Shown in pieces: positions 16,552 through 24,973 of a stretch of 41,200 nucleotides of DNA. The notes beneath the pieces are model-generated. The model did not search any database. It had not been told where the DNA came from and was given only the letters and a program-made list of their open reading frames with translations. Position numbers and translations under genes: made by a program. The stretch's first letter is position 1; each line of letters starts with the position of its first letter. The DNA is from Gammaproteobacteria bacterium UBA2168 (GTDB lineage: Bacteria > Pseudomonadota > Gammaproteobacteria > Pseudomonadales > Azotimanducaceae), in contig DCWG01000059.1 of assembly GCA_002327525.1 (NCBI GenBank), positions 1 to 41,200 of the forward strand, written 5' to 3'.

Positions 16552-17763
16552 TTGGCTAGCCGGCGTACGCTGACGGAACTCGACGAGTGGCCGCGCCATC
16601 AAACCATCGATACCTTTGACGTGGTGGCGAATCCGAGTCCTGAATGGAGTGACGGGTACTGGTTCTGCATCGGCGACCCCAAAGGCGAGGTGAACCTCAT
16701 CACCGCCATTCGCCTCTACCACAACACCAACGTGATCGACGCTTACGTCATGGTCAGCACGGACGAAGGTCGTCAGTACAACGTGCGCGCGAGTCGTCGA
16801 CTGCGTCCGCGCATCGACGATATCGAAGTGGGTCCGTTCTGGCAGAAGATCGTCCGCGGCCTGCGGACCATTCAATTTGGCTGTCGCGCGAATCCGTATG
16901 GGGTGGAGTTCGACATCGAATGGGAAAGCGCCGCACCGCCGTACGACGAGGCCTCTGGTGTGCGGCACGTGGTCGATGGCCGCCTCGTTGCCGAGAGATC
17001 CAACTACGTTCAGGTTGGCGACCTGTCGGGTTGGTTGCGTATCGGCGATCGGGAGTGGCGTTTTGACAGAGGTGACGGCTGGGCAGGCGCGCGCGATCAC
17101 TCCTGGGGAATGGGTGGAACCGGGGTCGGCGAAAAGCCCAATCCATACGGCGCACCGCCGCTTGAGCCCCGGCTGATGGGCTGGGGCGGGCCCGGCATGC
17201 GGCATTGGGCGTTGGTGAAACTCCCTACACGCTCGGTCTACTACGCCTTTCTTCGCAATTCCGATGGCAGCTTTTCTGCGTCTGGAACCGGGGCTAAGGG
17301 AGGTGGAACGATTCACAGCCGCGTGGACTATTCTTACGAGGATGGAAAGGAAGGCTGGGCATACACCGACGTTAGCGTCGGCGAGCACCAATGGGCCGAC
17401 GGTTGGCCGCGGTTGAAGCAAGGAACCGTCCAGCTCAACCGGCCCGATGGCGGCATCGATCGATTTCGGATCGACGTAGTGAGCAAACCTATCTACATGC
17501 AAGGTGGGGGTTACTGGGGTGGTTGGGACGATGGTCTTGGGCGGGGTGTGTTTCGCGGTGAGGACCTCGTGGAGGGTGAAGTCTGGGACGTCGCCCATCC
17601 GGTGAAGGTCTTCAATGTCGATGGCAACGAGATTGCTCAGCGACCCGGAGGCTCCTATGCCGAGGTATTCGCCCGCTACACGAACCTGGATGACCCGGAC
17701 GAAGTGGGCCTGGGCATGCTCGAGGCAGTCATCATAGGCGAGTACGAAGGGATCAAGGCGTGA
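16552..17763 (+). CDS. Conserved protein, possibly CrtC/AttH-like (lipocalin-type) fold
   Basis: A soluble 403-residue protein rich in beta-strand patterns and aromatic residues, with no signal peptide. The motif GWAGARDHSWGMGG (about 178-191) resembles the 'RDHSWG' block that I associate with CrtC/AttH-like proteins (hydroxyneurosporene synthase type, two linked lipocalin-like barrels); this assignment is tentative. Other notable parts are NPSPEWSDGYWFCIGDPKG near the N-terminus and GSYAEVFARYTNLDDPDEVGLGMLEAVIIGEYEG at the end. The TTG at 16552 is chosen because GGGAGG lies 6-7 bases upstream. If the family link is right, it might hydrate or bind an isoprenoid-like lipid, which would suit a steroid or terpenoid locus (inference). 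Confidence 0.55.
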   Translation: MASRRTLTELDEWPRHQTIDTFDVVANPSPEWSDGYWFCIGDPKGEVNLITAIRLYHNTNVIDAYVMVSTDEGRQYNVRASRRLRPRIDDIEVGPFWQKIVRGLRTIQFGCRANPYGVEFDIEWESAAPPYDEASGVRHVVDGRLVAERSNYVQVGDLSGWLRIGDREWRFDRGDGWAGARDHSWGMGGTGVGEKPNPYGAPPLEPRLMGWGGPGMRHWALVKLPTRSVYYAFLRNSDGSFSASGTGAKGGGTIHSRVDYSYEDGKEGWAYTDVSVGEHQWADGWPRLKQGTVQLNRPDGGIDRFRIDVVSKPIYMQGGGYWGGWDDGLGRGVFRGEDLVEGEVWDVAHPVKVFNVDGNEIAQRPGGSYAEVFARYTNLDDPDEVGLGMLEAVIIGEYEGIKA

Positions 17764-17789
17764 GTTTCAATGGCACCGAAGTCTCAAAG

Positions 17790-18587
17790 CTACTCAGCGG
17801 ACTCTACGTTGGGCAGCCGCATCAGATGGTTGCCGCAATCGACCGGAATGACCTGCCCCGTGATGGAAGCAGACAGATCACTCGCCAGAAAGACCGCCAC
17901 GTCGGCGCAGTCGTCCACCGTGGTGATGCGGCCGAGTGGCGACTCGTTGATGAAGGCGCGGCCGACACCTGTGTCTTCGAGCTCTACCCGAGCATCGTCA
18001 ATGGGGGTCATGCCGCCGTAGTTGTTCATTGCCGTGGGGACGAAGGTCGGCGCCAGCGCGTTGACCCGAACCTGGGCGGCGCCGTATTCTCGCGCCGCAA
18101 CCTTGGTGACGAAGTTGGCGGCTGCTTTGCACCCGGAGTAAGGCGACAGCCCGACGGGAATCATGATGGCGGTGGCCGAGGTGATGTTGATGAGCGAACC
18201 GCCGCCGTTTGCGGCCTGGGCGTTGGCGAAATGCCGCATGAAATAGAAGGATCCGAAAAACTGCACGGCGGCGACCTCTTCGAGCAGCTCTGGTGTCACG
18301 TTTGCGATCAGGGAGGGGCGGTTCACGCCGGAAGAGTTGACGCAAATGTCGATCCGTCCCCAGCGTTCCAGTGCGGCGTCAGCCAGGGCTTTGACTTCGT
18401 CGAATTGGCTCACATCGCAGCGAATGGGCGTGGCGTCGATTTGCTCGGCAAGCTTGTCGAGTTGATCCGTGCGCCGTGCGGCGATGATCAGCTCTGCGCC
18501 TTCCTCCCGGTAGCGCTCGGCGATACACCAGCCGATACCGCTGGATGCGCCGAGCACCACGGCCACTTTGCCGTCGAGAATTCCCAC
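17790..18587 (-). CDS. Short-chain dehydrogenase/reductase (SDR)
   Basis: A protein of 265 residues with the cofactor motif GASSGIG near the N-terminus, the AARR segment after the second strand (basic residues often favour NADP(H)), CDVSQFD, VNSSGVN in place of the usual NNAG, the catalytic Ser in NITSATA, and the YSGCK dyad. The C-terminal ITGQVIPVDCGNHL corresponds to the usual 'VDGG' end. The GTG at 18587 has GGGGGAA just upstream; the longer frame to 18698 runs over the divergent gene. It converges on the CrtC-like gene with a 26-base gap. It is a cytoplasmic alcohol/ketone oxidoreductase of unknown substrate. Confidence 0.88.
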   Translation of the reverse strand: MGILDGKVAVVLGASSGIGWCIAERYREEGAELIIAARRTDQLDKLAEQIDATPIRCDVSQFDEVKALADAALERWGRIDICVNSSGVNRPSLIANVTPELLEEVAAVQFFGSFYFMRHFANAQAANGGGSLINITSATAIMIPVGLSPYSGCKAAANFVTKVAAREYGAAQVRVNALAPTFVPTAMNNYGGMTPIDDARVELEDTGVGRAFINESPLGRITTVDDCADVAVFLASDLSASITGQVIPVDCGNHLMRLPNVESAE

Positions 18588-18685
18588 CGTATTTCCCCCA
18601 TCCCCTATGTACGACAGATTAGCTTGACGGAAGAAACAACACCAGATCAACCCTCGGGTTTTGCTTAGTTCAAGGAGACAGTGAC

Positions 18686-19153
18686 ATGACAGTGACACAG
18701 ACTGAGATAGAGATCGGCAGACGACTGTTCGAAGAAGGCTGGGCCGGGGATACCCCCGAGACGCCCCTGCAATTCATGACCGAGGATATCGTCATGCGTG
18801 ATGTCGTTGGGCATCCGGAGGCGATGCACGGCCACCAGGGCGTGGTCGATTTTTGGGGTGGCTCCGCTGGTATTCTCCGGGTGCCGCCCGAGGAGATTTA
18901 TGTCGGGGATAACGGCATCGCGCTCTCCTGGATGGCCTACATCGAGATCACGGACGACAGCGAAGGGCCGGAGAACAGGGGCCGCTGGCGCTGTGGTGAG
19001 GGGATGTCCCGACTCGAATTTCGCGACGGCAAAGTGTGCCTTGAGGTCGACTACTGGCACGGCCCGCAAGGCATCTGCGATGACTGGGTAAGCCATTTCA
19101 ACGCCCGCAAAGCGATGAGCTCGTTGGCGCGCGGCGCGATCTCCGGTAAGTAG
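18686..19153 (+). CDS. SnoaL-like (NTF2-fold) protein
   Basis: This 155-residue protein shows the cone-shaped NTF2-like fold pattern: an N-terminal helix (IEIGRRLFEEGWAG), LQFMTEDIVMRDVVG, a central helix with HGHQGVVDFWGG, and three strands ending in CGEGMSRLEFRDGKVCLEVDYW. Proteins of this type include ketosteroid isomerase, polyketide cyclases and limonene-epoxide hydrolase, so an isomerase or hydratase role on a cyclic substrate is possible but not shown. ATG 18686 follows AAGGAG at a good distance. It heads a plus-strand run with the helical-protein and kinase genes. Confidence 0.65.
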   Translation: MTVTQTEIEIGRRLFEEGWAGDTPETPLQFMTEDIVMRDVVGHPEAMHGHQGVVDFWGGSAGILRVPPEEIYVGDNGIALSWMAYIEITDDSEGPENRGRWRCGEGMSRLEFRDGKVCLEVDYWHGPQGICDDWVSHFNARKAMSSLARGAISGK

Positions 19154-19178
19154 GATAGTGCTCGATTGAGGATCCCCG

Positions 19179-19622
19179 ATGAGCCTGCCAGTTCCGCCAG
19201 ATACTGAAACAATCCTTCAGAACTGCATCGCTACGTTGCGGGACGTCATCGTGCCCGATGCTCAGGATGAATGGGCGCGATTCAACGCGGGACTACTGGT
19301 CGGCGCGTTGGAGTATGCCATTGCCCGGCTCGGCGACGACCGCGCAGACCAGCATCGGGCCGACCTCCGTACGCAGGTGGATCAGCTTCGAGGAACTATC
19401 GAGAAGGCGGCGCATCCGCACGCCGTAGCCGCCCTGGAAGCTACTTCTCCTTTCGAGGTGGCGTCGCGCCTTCTGGTGTGGGGACAAAACAATCCCGGTG
19501 ATCTGGCTGACGAGCTTCGCAGGGTTCTGCATCCGGTGCTGTATCGGCAGATGGAAAGCGAGCTAGAGGCCGCCGGCCCAATCATGTCGGCGTTTGAGCG
19601 CGGCATGAGAGGACGGCTGTGA
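19179..19622 (+). CDS. Small helical protein paired with an APH-type kinase
   Basis: I do not recognise a named family for this 147-residue, mostly helical protein without signal or membrane segment. Its N-terminal part (ETILQNCIATLRDVIVPDAQDEWARFNAGLLVGALEYAIARL) aligns with the 168-residue protein at 39170-39676 (TVILRTLKASLEEHVIPELDSNFARGQAGQVAVTLDWLAEGF), so the two are divergent paralogues. Both sit beside an APH-like kinase gene. Here the order is helical protein first, and its TGA overlaps the kinase GTG by 4 bases. The repeated pairing implies a shared function, perhaps a partner or substrate of the kinase (inference). Confidence 0.6.
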   Translation: MSLPVPPDTETILQNCIATLRDVIVPDAQDEWARFNAGLLVGALEYAIARLGDDRADQHRADLRTQVDQLRGTIEKAAHPHAVAALEATSPFEVASRLLVWGQNNPGDLADELRRVLHPVLYRQMESELEAAGPIMSAFERGMRGRL

Positions 19623-20572
19623 TTAATGCCGAGCAACACGCGGCACTTGCGGATTATCTCGCTGATGCGCTTCGGACTCAGGGACCGGTGGAAATCCGTG
19701 GTGAGGGGCGCATCGCCATGGGCCAGTCGCGGGCCATGTACGTGCTCGATCTGGCCTACCCTGGCTCATCAGGACCCGTCGAGCGACAGGTGGTGGTGCG
19801 GGTCGAGCAGTGGGGGCTGTTGGGAACCAACAGTCGCGATGAGGTGCGCATCATGCAAGCCTTGCATGGCGCCGACTTTCCGGTAGCGCGCATATTGGCG
19901 TATGAACCATCCTGTGATGTTCTTGATCAACCATTTTTCGTAATGGAGTTCGTCGCGGGCAAGAGTGCCTTCGATCCCGAGACGGTGGATGATTACGTGC
20001 TTGCACTCGATCGCCTACACGGTCTGGATACGGGGGATTTTGATTTTCTGGACCAACCGCAGGAGAAGCGAGACTCCGCGCTCCTTCAGGTCGAGCGGTG
20101 GTACGGCCTTTATCGCTCCTGCCTCGTGGAGGAGCCATCGCCGTTTGTGGAAGAAGCCACTCAGTGGCTGAGAAACCACGCGCCGGTATCGCAGCGCGTC
20201 GCACTGGTTCACGGCGACCCGGGCCCGGGCAACTACATGCATGCGGATGGTCGTATCTCAGCGCTGGTGGATTGGGAGTTCACCCATCTAGGCGATCCCG
20301 ACGAGGATTGGGCTTATCTGATTGCAATGCGCGGAGCGCCGTATTTCTCACAGGCCGAGTGGCTCACGCGCATCGAGCGATTGACGGGCCATGAAATTAC
20401 CCCCGAGCGTTTGCGTTACTGGAAGGGGTTGAACTTCCTCAAGGGGGTTGCCGTCGATCAGACTGCGCACAGGATCTATGTCGATCGCGTGGTCGCTGCC
20501 CCCAATTTGCTGGCGATTGGCACAGGTGTACATCTAAACGCGCTCAAACGGCTTTGTGAGACCGTTCTGTAG
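19619..20572 (+). CDS. APH-type phosphotransferase (ACAD10/11-like kinase)
   Basis: This 317-residue protein has the kinase-like fold of aminoglycoside/choline phosphotransferases. The catalytic loop is VHGDPGPGNYM (H198, D200, N205), followed by the metal-binding LVDWEFTHLGDPDEDWAYL (D218). The N-terminal lobe carries FPVARILAYEP and PFFVMEFVAG, typical of the family. Relatives linked to lipid catabolism (ACAD10/11 kinase domains) phosphorylate hydroxyacyl-CoA, so a role on a hydroxylated acyl chain is possible here; antibiotic resistance seems unlikely in this context. GTG 19619 overlaps the upstream stop by 4 bases. It overlaps the convergent cytochrome gene by 29 bases at the 3' end. Confidence 0.85.
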   Translation: MINAEQHAALADYLADALRTQGPVEIRGEGRIAMGQSRAMYVLDLAYPGSSGPVERQVVVRVEQWGLLGTNSRDEVRIMQALHGADFPVARILAYEPSCDVLDQPFFVMEFVAGKSAFDPETVDDYVLALDRLHGLDTGDFDFLDQPQEKRDSALLQVERWYGLYRSCLVEEPSPFVEEATQWLRNHAPVSQRVALVHGDPGPGNYMHADGRISALVDWEFTHLGDPDEDWAYLIAMRGAPYFSQAEWLTRIERLTGHEITPERLRYWKGLNFLKGVAVDQTAHRIYVDRVVAAPNLLAIGTGVHLNALKRLCETVL

Positions 20573-21074
20573 CCTGCTTTCGCTTTGCTCGTACAACCCT
20601 GCTTGCCACGCTCAGCCAATGTAGCGGTATGGTAAGAAACACCACCCAGGTGGAAACGACGTGGGCTCCGACGGTCGCATCCAACGTTGTGTGACTTACC
20701 TCGATGTCCAGCCAGAGCACCGTGCCGGTGACGACCAGAATGGCGGAGGCGACGAGACAGATGCCGTAATGGGCCTTGCGCCATAAATCCAGCCAAGTTG
20801 AACGCAGATGCCAGCTGACGGTCTGCAGCAACTCGGTGGGTGTTTTCAGTACCCAAGCGACGGGCATGGCCATGAAGGCCAGTGCCATCAAGCGGTGCCA
20901 TTCGGCGAGCTGCAACGCATAGCCGCCGATCAGTTGCGCACGGAGATCGGGGTAGGTGATCAGAAATCCCGTGAAGATGAGCCCAATGGTCGTTAGCGCA
21001 TTGGCAGCGTGGAAGATGCGGCGGCGATGTTCGGTCGTCGACCCGATAGGTGGCGATTGAGTCCGTGCACCCAT
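20544..21074 (-). CDS. Four-helix b-type cytochrome membrane subunit
   Basis: About 176 residues with four hydrophobic segments: HAANALTTIGLIFTGFLITYP, WHRLMALAFMAMPVAWVL, HYGICLVASAILVVTGTVLWL and AHVVSTWVVFLTIPLHWLSVA. Each segment holds or borders a His (RRIFHAAN, AEWHRLM, KAHYGIC, GAHVVS, PLHWLS), as in diheme b561 / formate-dehydrogenase gamma-type subunits. The gene follows the molybdopterin oxidoreductase with a 4-base gap when started at ATG 21074; an ATG at 21113 would overlap it by 35 bases. It probably connects that enzyme to the quinone pool, although the enzyme has no export signal and so would face the cytoplasm. Confidence 0.72.
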   Translation of the reverse strand: MGARTQSPPIGSTTEHRRRIFHAANALTTIGLIFTGFLITYPDLRAQLIGGYALQLAEWHRLMALAFMAMPVAWVLKTPTELLQTVSWHLRSTWLDLWRKAHYGICLVASAILVVTGTVLWLDIEVSHTTLDATVGAHVVSTWVVFLTIPLHWLSVASRVVRAKRKQATERSHKAV

Positions 21075-21078
21075 GCGC

Positions 21079-23256
21079 CTATGCGTCGAGCTGATTATCG
21101 GCTTTGCGGACATTCACCGGAATGGCGCTCATGATGGGAATCCCGCTACGCGGATCGAATCGCCTGGTGTTGTCGACTAACCTGCCGGTATTGCTGCCGA
21201 TGAAACGCACTGAGGTGTCGTGTTCGGGGGCATCGCCCCAGGCATGGGCCATTGAAATGGCGCCGGGGCGCACGTCCGGGGCTTCCTCGACGATACCGTA
21301 GATCGATGTCCGGTTTGAAGTGATCTCCACCACGTCACCCGCAACCAGGTTCAGTGCTTCCAGGTCGGCGGGGTTCATGAACGCGGGGTTATAGCTGCTG
21401 TTCTGCCTGACGAGCTTGTCCAGATCCCGGCCGTTGGAATTATAGACATCCTTCATCCGCCGGCTGATGAGTCGATGTGAAAAGACCGGATCGCCGTCGT
21501 AGCCACCGTGCTCGTAGAAGGCCTCTTCGGCCACCTCATCGAGCTCGGCCATCATCTCGGCGGCACCCACATCGAGACGATGGACCCAATCGTCATCCTT
21601 TGGTTTGGCAACGATGGATGGATCGCTAAAAATGTGACCGTGCGGGTGCTTCTTGACCTCCGAGAGCGGTATGCGAGATCCGCGCGTCAGCATTTCCAGC
21701 ACCTCGTCGCTGGTCGGTTTGTTAACCATGTCGACGACGGTCCCCTCGACGTTGAGCTCGAGACCCATGCGCTGAGCCAAACCGTAGAAGAACTCCCACT
21801 CTTCGATGACATCGGCGCCAGCGGGTGGTTCCGCGACCACCGGACCATATTGTGCATAGGGTTCCGGGTAACCTGGTGAAACGCCGTAGAAGGTGAGCGC
21901 CTCGTTGGGCTTCGTAATGCTGGGCGACTCCAACGACAGCTTCGGGGCGATGACGTAGTCGCAGAGCTTGGCTGTTGCCGACATCTTGATGTCCAACGTG
22001 ACTCCGAGCGCCAGGCTCTTCATGGCGTCAAAAGTGCGCAATTGGTCGGGCCAGGCAGCCATGGGATTACCTCCCACGGTCAATAGTGCGCGGACCTGTC
22101 CTTCGCCATTCAGCAGGATCTCCTCCGCAGCGGCGGCCGTGGGGACGCCTGCGGCCGAGGTGGCCAGTCCACGAACACGCATTGTTTCGCCGAACCCGTA
22201 GGCTTTCTCGGGGCGTGGCTCCGGCTGGGCTTTGTTCTCGCCTTCGGGCATCAGCGCAAACGGATTTGGAATGGGTTCACCTTCCTTCACCCAGCGTCCG
22301 CACAACGTGTTGAGTACCAGTACCAGGTATTCGGTCAGCGTTCCGCGCGGTGCCATGTTGGGCCCGGTTCCGCAACTGACCATGCCTTTCGGACCTGCTG
22401 CAAATAGCCGTGCCGCTTTCACGACGTCGGTGGCAAAGACGTCGGCGCGCGCGGCAACGTAGTCGGCGGTGTAGGGTTCGACCGCTGCCCGCAACGCAGC
22501 CAACCCTTCGACGTGCTCGTCGGCAAAGGCCTCGTCAATCAATCCTTCGCTGAGAATTACCCTGACCATTCCCGCCAGGATGGTGGGGTCTTCCCCGGGC
22601 TTGGGTTGGAGAAAAACTTCGGCTTTCTGGGCGACTTCGGAGCGACGCGGATCGATGACAATGAGTTTCAGTCCCCTCTTGCGCGCATCGTGCAAGCGTT
22701 TGGCCGGATTGAACTGGGGTATGCCACCCCACATGGACACCAGCGGGTTGGCACCCACCAACATCCAGGTGTCGGCGTCGTGGAAGGCGGTGGGCCCGGC
22801 GTTCCAGCGGCCGTGAAACGCCACGGCCATGGGCTTGCCGGGCTGGTCGATGGTGGAAGGCGAGAATAGCATCGGAGAGCCGATGGCAGCCATGAATGCC
22901 ATTGCGAATGCCGTGCCCGAGGGATAGTGGTGGGTGAAAGTGCCGGTGTACATGGCCACTGACCGCGGTCCATGCTCGTCAATAATGGCAGACAAACGCC
23001 GCGCGATGGCATCGATCGCCTGCGCGGAGGTGATGGCCCGGTACGAACCATCCGAGTGCCGTTCGACCGAGTGCAGCAAACGCTCGGGATGGGCATGTTG
23101 CGCCGGTAACTCACGTCCTTTTCGACACGTGAATCCGTGATACATCGAGTTGTCTTTGTCGCCGATGATTTTCACGGCCCTGCCGTTTTCCACTGTCACG
23201 CGGATGGGGCAGAATGCATGGCAGAATCGGCAAAACGTTAGCCGTTCGCTAGTCAA
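21079..23256 (-). CDS. Cytoplasmic molybdopterin oxidoreductase (formate-dehydrogenase-like)
   Basis: A 725-residue enzyme with an N-terminal [4Fe-4S] motif C9-x2-C12-x3-C16-x27-C44 and no Tat or Sec signal. Cofactor-binding blocks include MLVGANPLVSMWG, LIVIDPRRSEVAQKAE, SCGTGPNMAPRG and, at the C-terminus, MNPADLEALNLVAGDVVEITS and AISMAHAWGDAPE. In the region where a Cys or Sec usually binds molybdenum I read LFSPSTIDQPGK, with no Cys, so Ser or Asp may serve or the site may be open. This sets it apart from true formate dehydrogenases. TTG 23256 follows GGAG. It is paired with the b-type cytochrome downstream and transcribed away from the TetR gene; the substrate is unknown. Confidence 0.85.
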   Translation of the reverse strand: MTSERLTFCRFCHAFCPIRVTVENGRAVKIIGDKDNSMYHGFTCRKGRELPAQHAHPERLLHSVERHSDGSYRAITSAQAIDAIARRLSAIIDEHGPRSVAMYTGTFTHHYPSGTAFAMAFMAAIGSPMLFSPSTIDQPGKPMAVAFHGRWNAGPTAFHDADTWMLVGANPLVSMWGGIPQFNPAKRLHDARKRGLKLIVIDPRRSEVAQKAEVFLQPKPGEDPTILAGMVRVILSEGLIDEAFADEHVEGLAALRAAVEPYTADYVAARADVFATDVVKAARLFAAGPKGMVSCGTGPNMAPRGTLTEYLVLVLNTLCGRWVKEGEPIPNPFALMPEGENKAQPEPRPEKAYGFGETMRVRGLATSAAGVPTAAAAEEILLNGEGQVRALLTVGGNPMAAWPDQLRTFDAMKSLALGVTLDIKMSATAKLCDYVIAPKLSLESPSITKPNEALTFYGVSPGYPEPYAQYGPVVAEPPAGADVIEEWEFFYGLAQRMGLELNVEGTVVDMVNKPTSDEVLEMLTRGSRIPLSEVKKHPHGHIFSDPSIVAKPKDDDWVHRLDVGAAEMMAELDEVAEEAFYEHGGYDGDPVFSHRLISRRMKDVYNSNGRDLDKLVRQNSSYNPAFMNPADLEALNLVAGDVVEITSNRTSIYGIVEEAPDVRPGAISMAHAWGDAPEHDTSVRFIGSNTGRLVDNTRRFDPRSGIPIMSAIPVNVRKADNQLDA

Positions 23257-23602
23257 GGTCGAGTTCTCCGCTTCCTCTCCAGTGGGCCACTGTACTCGAA
23301 AACACCTTTTCTATCGCGCCCGGAGCCAAATGCTGCTGTGCCTGTCTTTGTCGTTTCCTAACAATATATCTCACGTGCCTACACGCCTACTGTCCGGTCA
23401 CAGAGATTGACTTTGAGAAAACCCGTGCGTTGCGGAAAATCTTGCATTCGACGATGTGCTCATCAGATGGCCGCACGCACGCCGCAGATCTTGTAACATG
23501 TGACAATATTTCATATCAAGCACGCCGCTCGCGCCACTGCACCGTACAGACTCGAAAGCGGTTACGCTAAACTATCGGTCGGGCCATTGGGGAAGTAGCA
23601 AA
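23257..23602. other. Divergent intergenic region before the TetR gene
   Basis: About 346 bases lie between the molybdopterin oxidoreductase and the TetR gene. No gene was recognised. It contains the palindrome listed separately at 23491-23506 and presumably promoters for both directions. GGGGAAG (about 23590) is a suitable ribosome site for the TTG start of the regulator. Confidence 0.5.
23491..23506. promoter_or_regulatory. Palindromic operator candidate
   Basis: TTGTAACATGTGACAA is a 16-base palindrome with one mismatched pair (positions 5 and 12). It lies 97 bases before the TetR start codon. Eleven bases (TTGTAACATGT) recur exactly, on the other strand, before the acyl-CoA operon at 31650-31660. 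Palindromes of this size are typical of TetR-family binding, so autoregulation is a natural guess. Confidence 0.5.
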
Positions 23603-24289
23603 TTGACCACGGAAGCCAAAGCCAACACCCTTACCCCATTACAGCGAGCCAGGCGCGATCGTATCCTCAAAACAACCCGCAACCAGCTCTCAAAGAAAGG
23701 CTATGAAGGCATCAACATGCGAAGCCTGGCGACAGCGGCCAGGGTTTCACCGACGACACTCTACAACCTGTACGAGAACAAAGACGTGCTGGTTCTCTCG
23801 GCACTGCAAGACCAGCTTGTCGATTTAGCCCGGCAAACCAACGTGCGCCCGGAACAAGGCTTCGATTTCTTGTTGGAAATGACCCGCGCCGTCATTCGAG
23901 AGATCGCCGAAACACCGCGTTGGGCATCCGCAATGGCGCAACTGCTCTTTCAATCGGACCCGGATGACCCAATCGCCAACACATTGCTCGTTGATAGGGT
24001 AGAGCCCTTGGTACAGGCACTGACGACAATGCGTGACGTACGCGAACTGAGAGAGGACGTGGACCCCAGGAAACTCGCCCACGCTCTCATCGCCAGCAGC
24101 TGGTCTGCCATCCTGCTATGGGTCAAAGGTCTCTTCACCCTCCAAGACCTACAGGAAGAGTACGTGAACAACGCCCTGTACTTGTTGTACGCGTTCGCGA
24201 CGCCAAAACTCAAACGCAAGCTGGACGCCGAGCTAGGTGAGCACCAGTCTGCGAGCGCTGCACGCGTGCGTAGATCGTCTCATCGTTAG
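23603..24289 (+). CDS. TetR/AcrR-family transcriptional regulator
   Basis: A 228-residue regulator with the TetR N-terminal DNA-binding domain: DRILKTTRNQLSKKGYEGINMRSLATAARVSPTTLYNLYENKDVLVLSAL (about residues 19-68), where the ATAARVSPTTLYNLY segment is the recognition helix. The remaining helices form a ligand-binding domain (AMAQLLFQSDPDDP and onward), with a basic, unstructured tail. The TTG at 23603 is preceded by GGGGAAG. It is divergent from the molybdopterin oxidoreductase gene. Such proteins are usually repressors released by a catabolic intermediate, often an acyl-CoA. The palindrome upstream and its relatives in front of other operons make this a candidate regulator of the whole locus (inference). 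Confidence 0.9.
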   Translation: MTTEAKANTLTPLQRARRDRILKTTRNQLSKKGYEGINMRSLATAARVSPTTLYNLYENKDVLVLSALQDQLVDLARQTNVRPEQGFDFLLEMTRAVIREIAETPRWASAMAQLLFQSDPDDPIANTLLVDRVEPLVQALTTMRDVRELREDVDPRKLAHALIASSWSAILLWVKGLFTLQDLQEEYVNNALYLLYAFATPKLKRKLDAELGEHQSASAARVRRSSHR

Positions 24290-24457
24290 CAACCGGGATC
24301 CCGAATTCACAGCTGCATTTTCGGCGCCTTCTACCCAACATCAGAACAGCCATGGGCGGAGTAGCCCAGCGGCTCCGCAGCTTGGGCAAATTCGCAGACC
24401 ACGATTGAATCCGTGCCGATCTCACAAGCGGGAAACACCGCCCCGAACTTCATCCTG

Positions 24458-24931
24458 CTACTCCGCGCTCAGCCGCTTTCTGCCGATCTCGGTGGCCAGG
24501 TCCATGATGTGACGGTTGCCACGATTCCAGAAGACGTTCAGTGTCACAGCTTCGATCTTCCAACCCTCGGTCGTCTTCACTAGCTGGTCGTAGTAGTAAC
24601 CGCCAAGAGTAAAATCGTCATTGCCCTGGTCGTTGATCAGGAAGTGCTCGGCCTTCATGTACATGCGGCAGCGCGCACGTTTACCGTCGATATCGACCAT
24701 TGGGTTGGACATCACGTGTTGCGTTGCGTCCAGCCCCGTAAACAGCACCTCGCATCCCCTCACCCAAGCATCGGCGGCCATCTTCGCCACAGGCTGACCG
24801 TTATACGACGAGAAATCCACGGTGATCTCGTCGGTGAAGATGTTTCGAAACAGACCCCAGTCGCGCGTATCGATACCCAGGGCGTACTCGTAGCGGCGGC
24901 GGACGATCGCATTGTAGTCGTCGAAATTCAT
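24458..24931 (-). CDS. SnoaL-like (NTF2-fold) protein
   Basis: This roughly 157-residue protein fits the SnoaL_4 / ring-hydroxylating-dioxygenase-beta-like NTF2 pattern: YNAIVRRRYEYALGIDTRDWGLFRNIFTDEITVDFSSYNG, a mid segment THVMSNP-like (ATQHVMSNPMVDIDGKRARCRMYMKAEHF), and GGYYYDQLVKTTEGWKIEAVTLNVFWNRGN. Members act as isomerases, cyclases or dehydratases, often on steroids and polyketides. I start at ATG 24931; GTG 24961 is possible, and neither has a strong ribosome site. It is the last gene of the acyl-CoA operon, 12-42 bases after the DDN/CMD fusion gene, so a role in the same pathway is likely. Confidence 0.72.
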   Translation of the reverse strand: MNFDDYNAIVRRRYEYALGIDTRDWGLFRNIFTDEITVDFSSYNGQPVAKMAADAWVRGCEVLFTGLDATQHVMSNPMVDIDGKRARCRMYMKAEHFLINDQGNDDFTLGGYYYDQLVKTTEGWKIEAVTLNVFWNRGNRHIMDLATEIGRKRLSAE

Positions 24932-24973
24932 TTGACGGATTCTCGCACGGAAGAGGGTCACAAAGCGCGGCCA

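Noticed and set aside
16504..17598. Long open frame on the minus strand opposite the CrtC-like gene (364 codons)
   Set aside because: It mirrors the codon pattern of the plus-strand gene, has low-complexity Pro/Arg/His-rich content and no recognisable motif. The plus-strand gene has a ribosome site and family-like motifs.
17760..18668. Long open frame on the plus strand opposite the SDR gene (302 codons)
   Set aside because: The minus strand encodes a full SDR with cofactor and catalytic motifs; the plus frame has none and is an antisense shadow.
19619..20572. Antibiotic resistance gene (aminoglycoside phosphotransferase)
   Set aside because: The fold is APH-like, but pairing with a helical protein and the lipid-catabolic surroundings fit the ACAD10/11-like kinase group better. 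No resistance signature was seen.
24348..24375. GCGGAG...CTCCGC stem after the TetR gene as tRNA or terminator
   Set aside because: There is no tRNA-like cloverleaf, no CCA end and no T-run after the stem.
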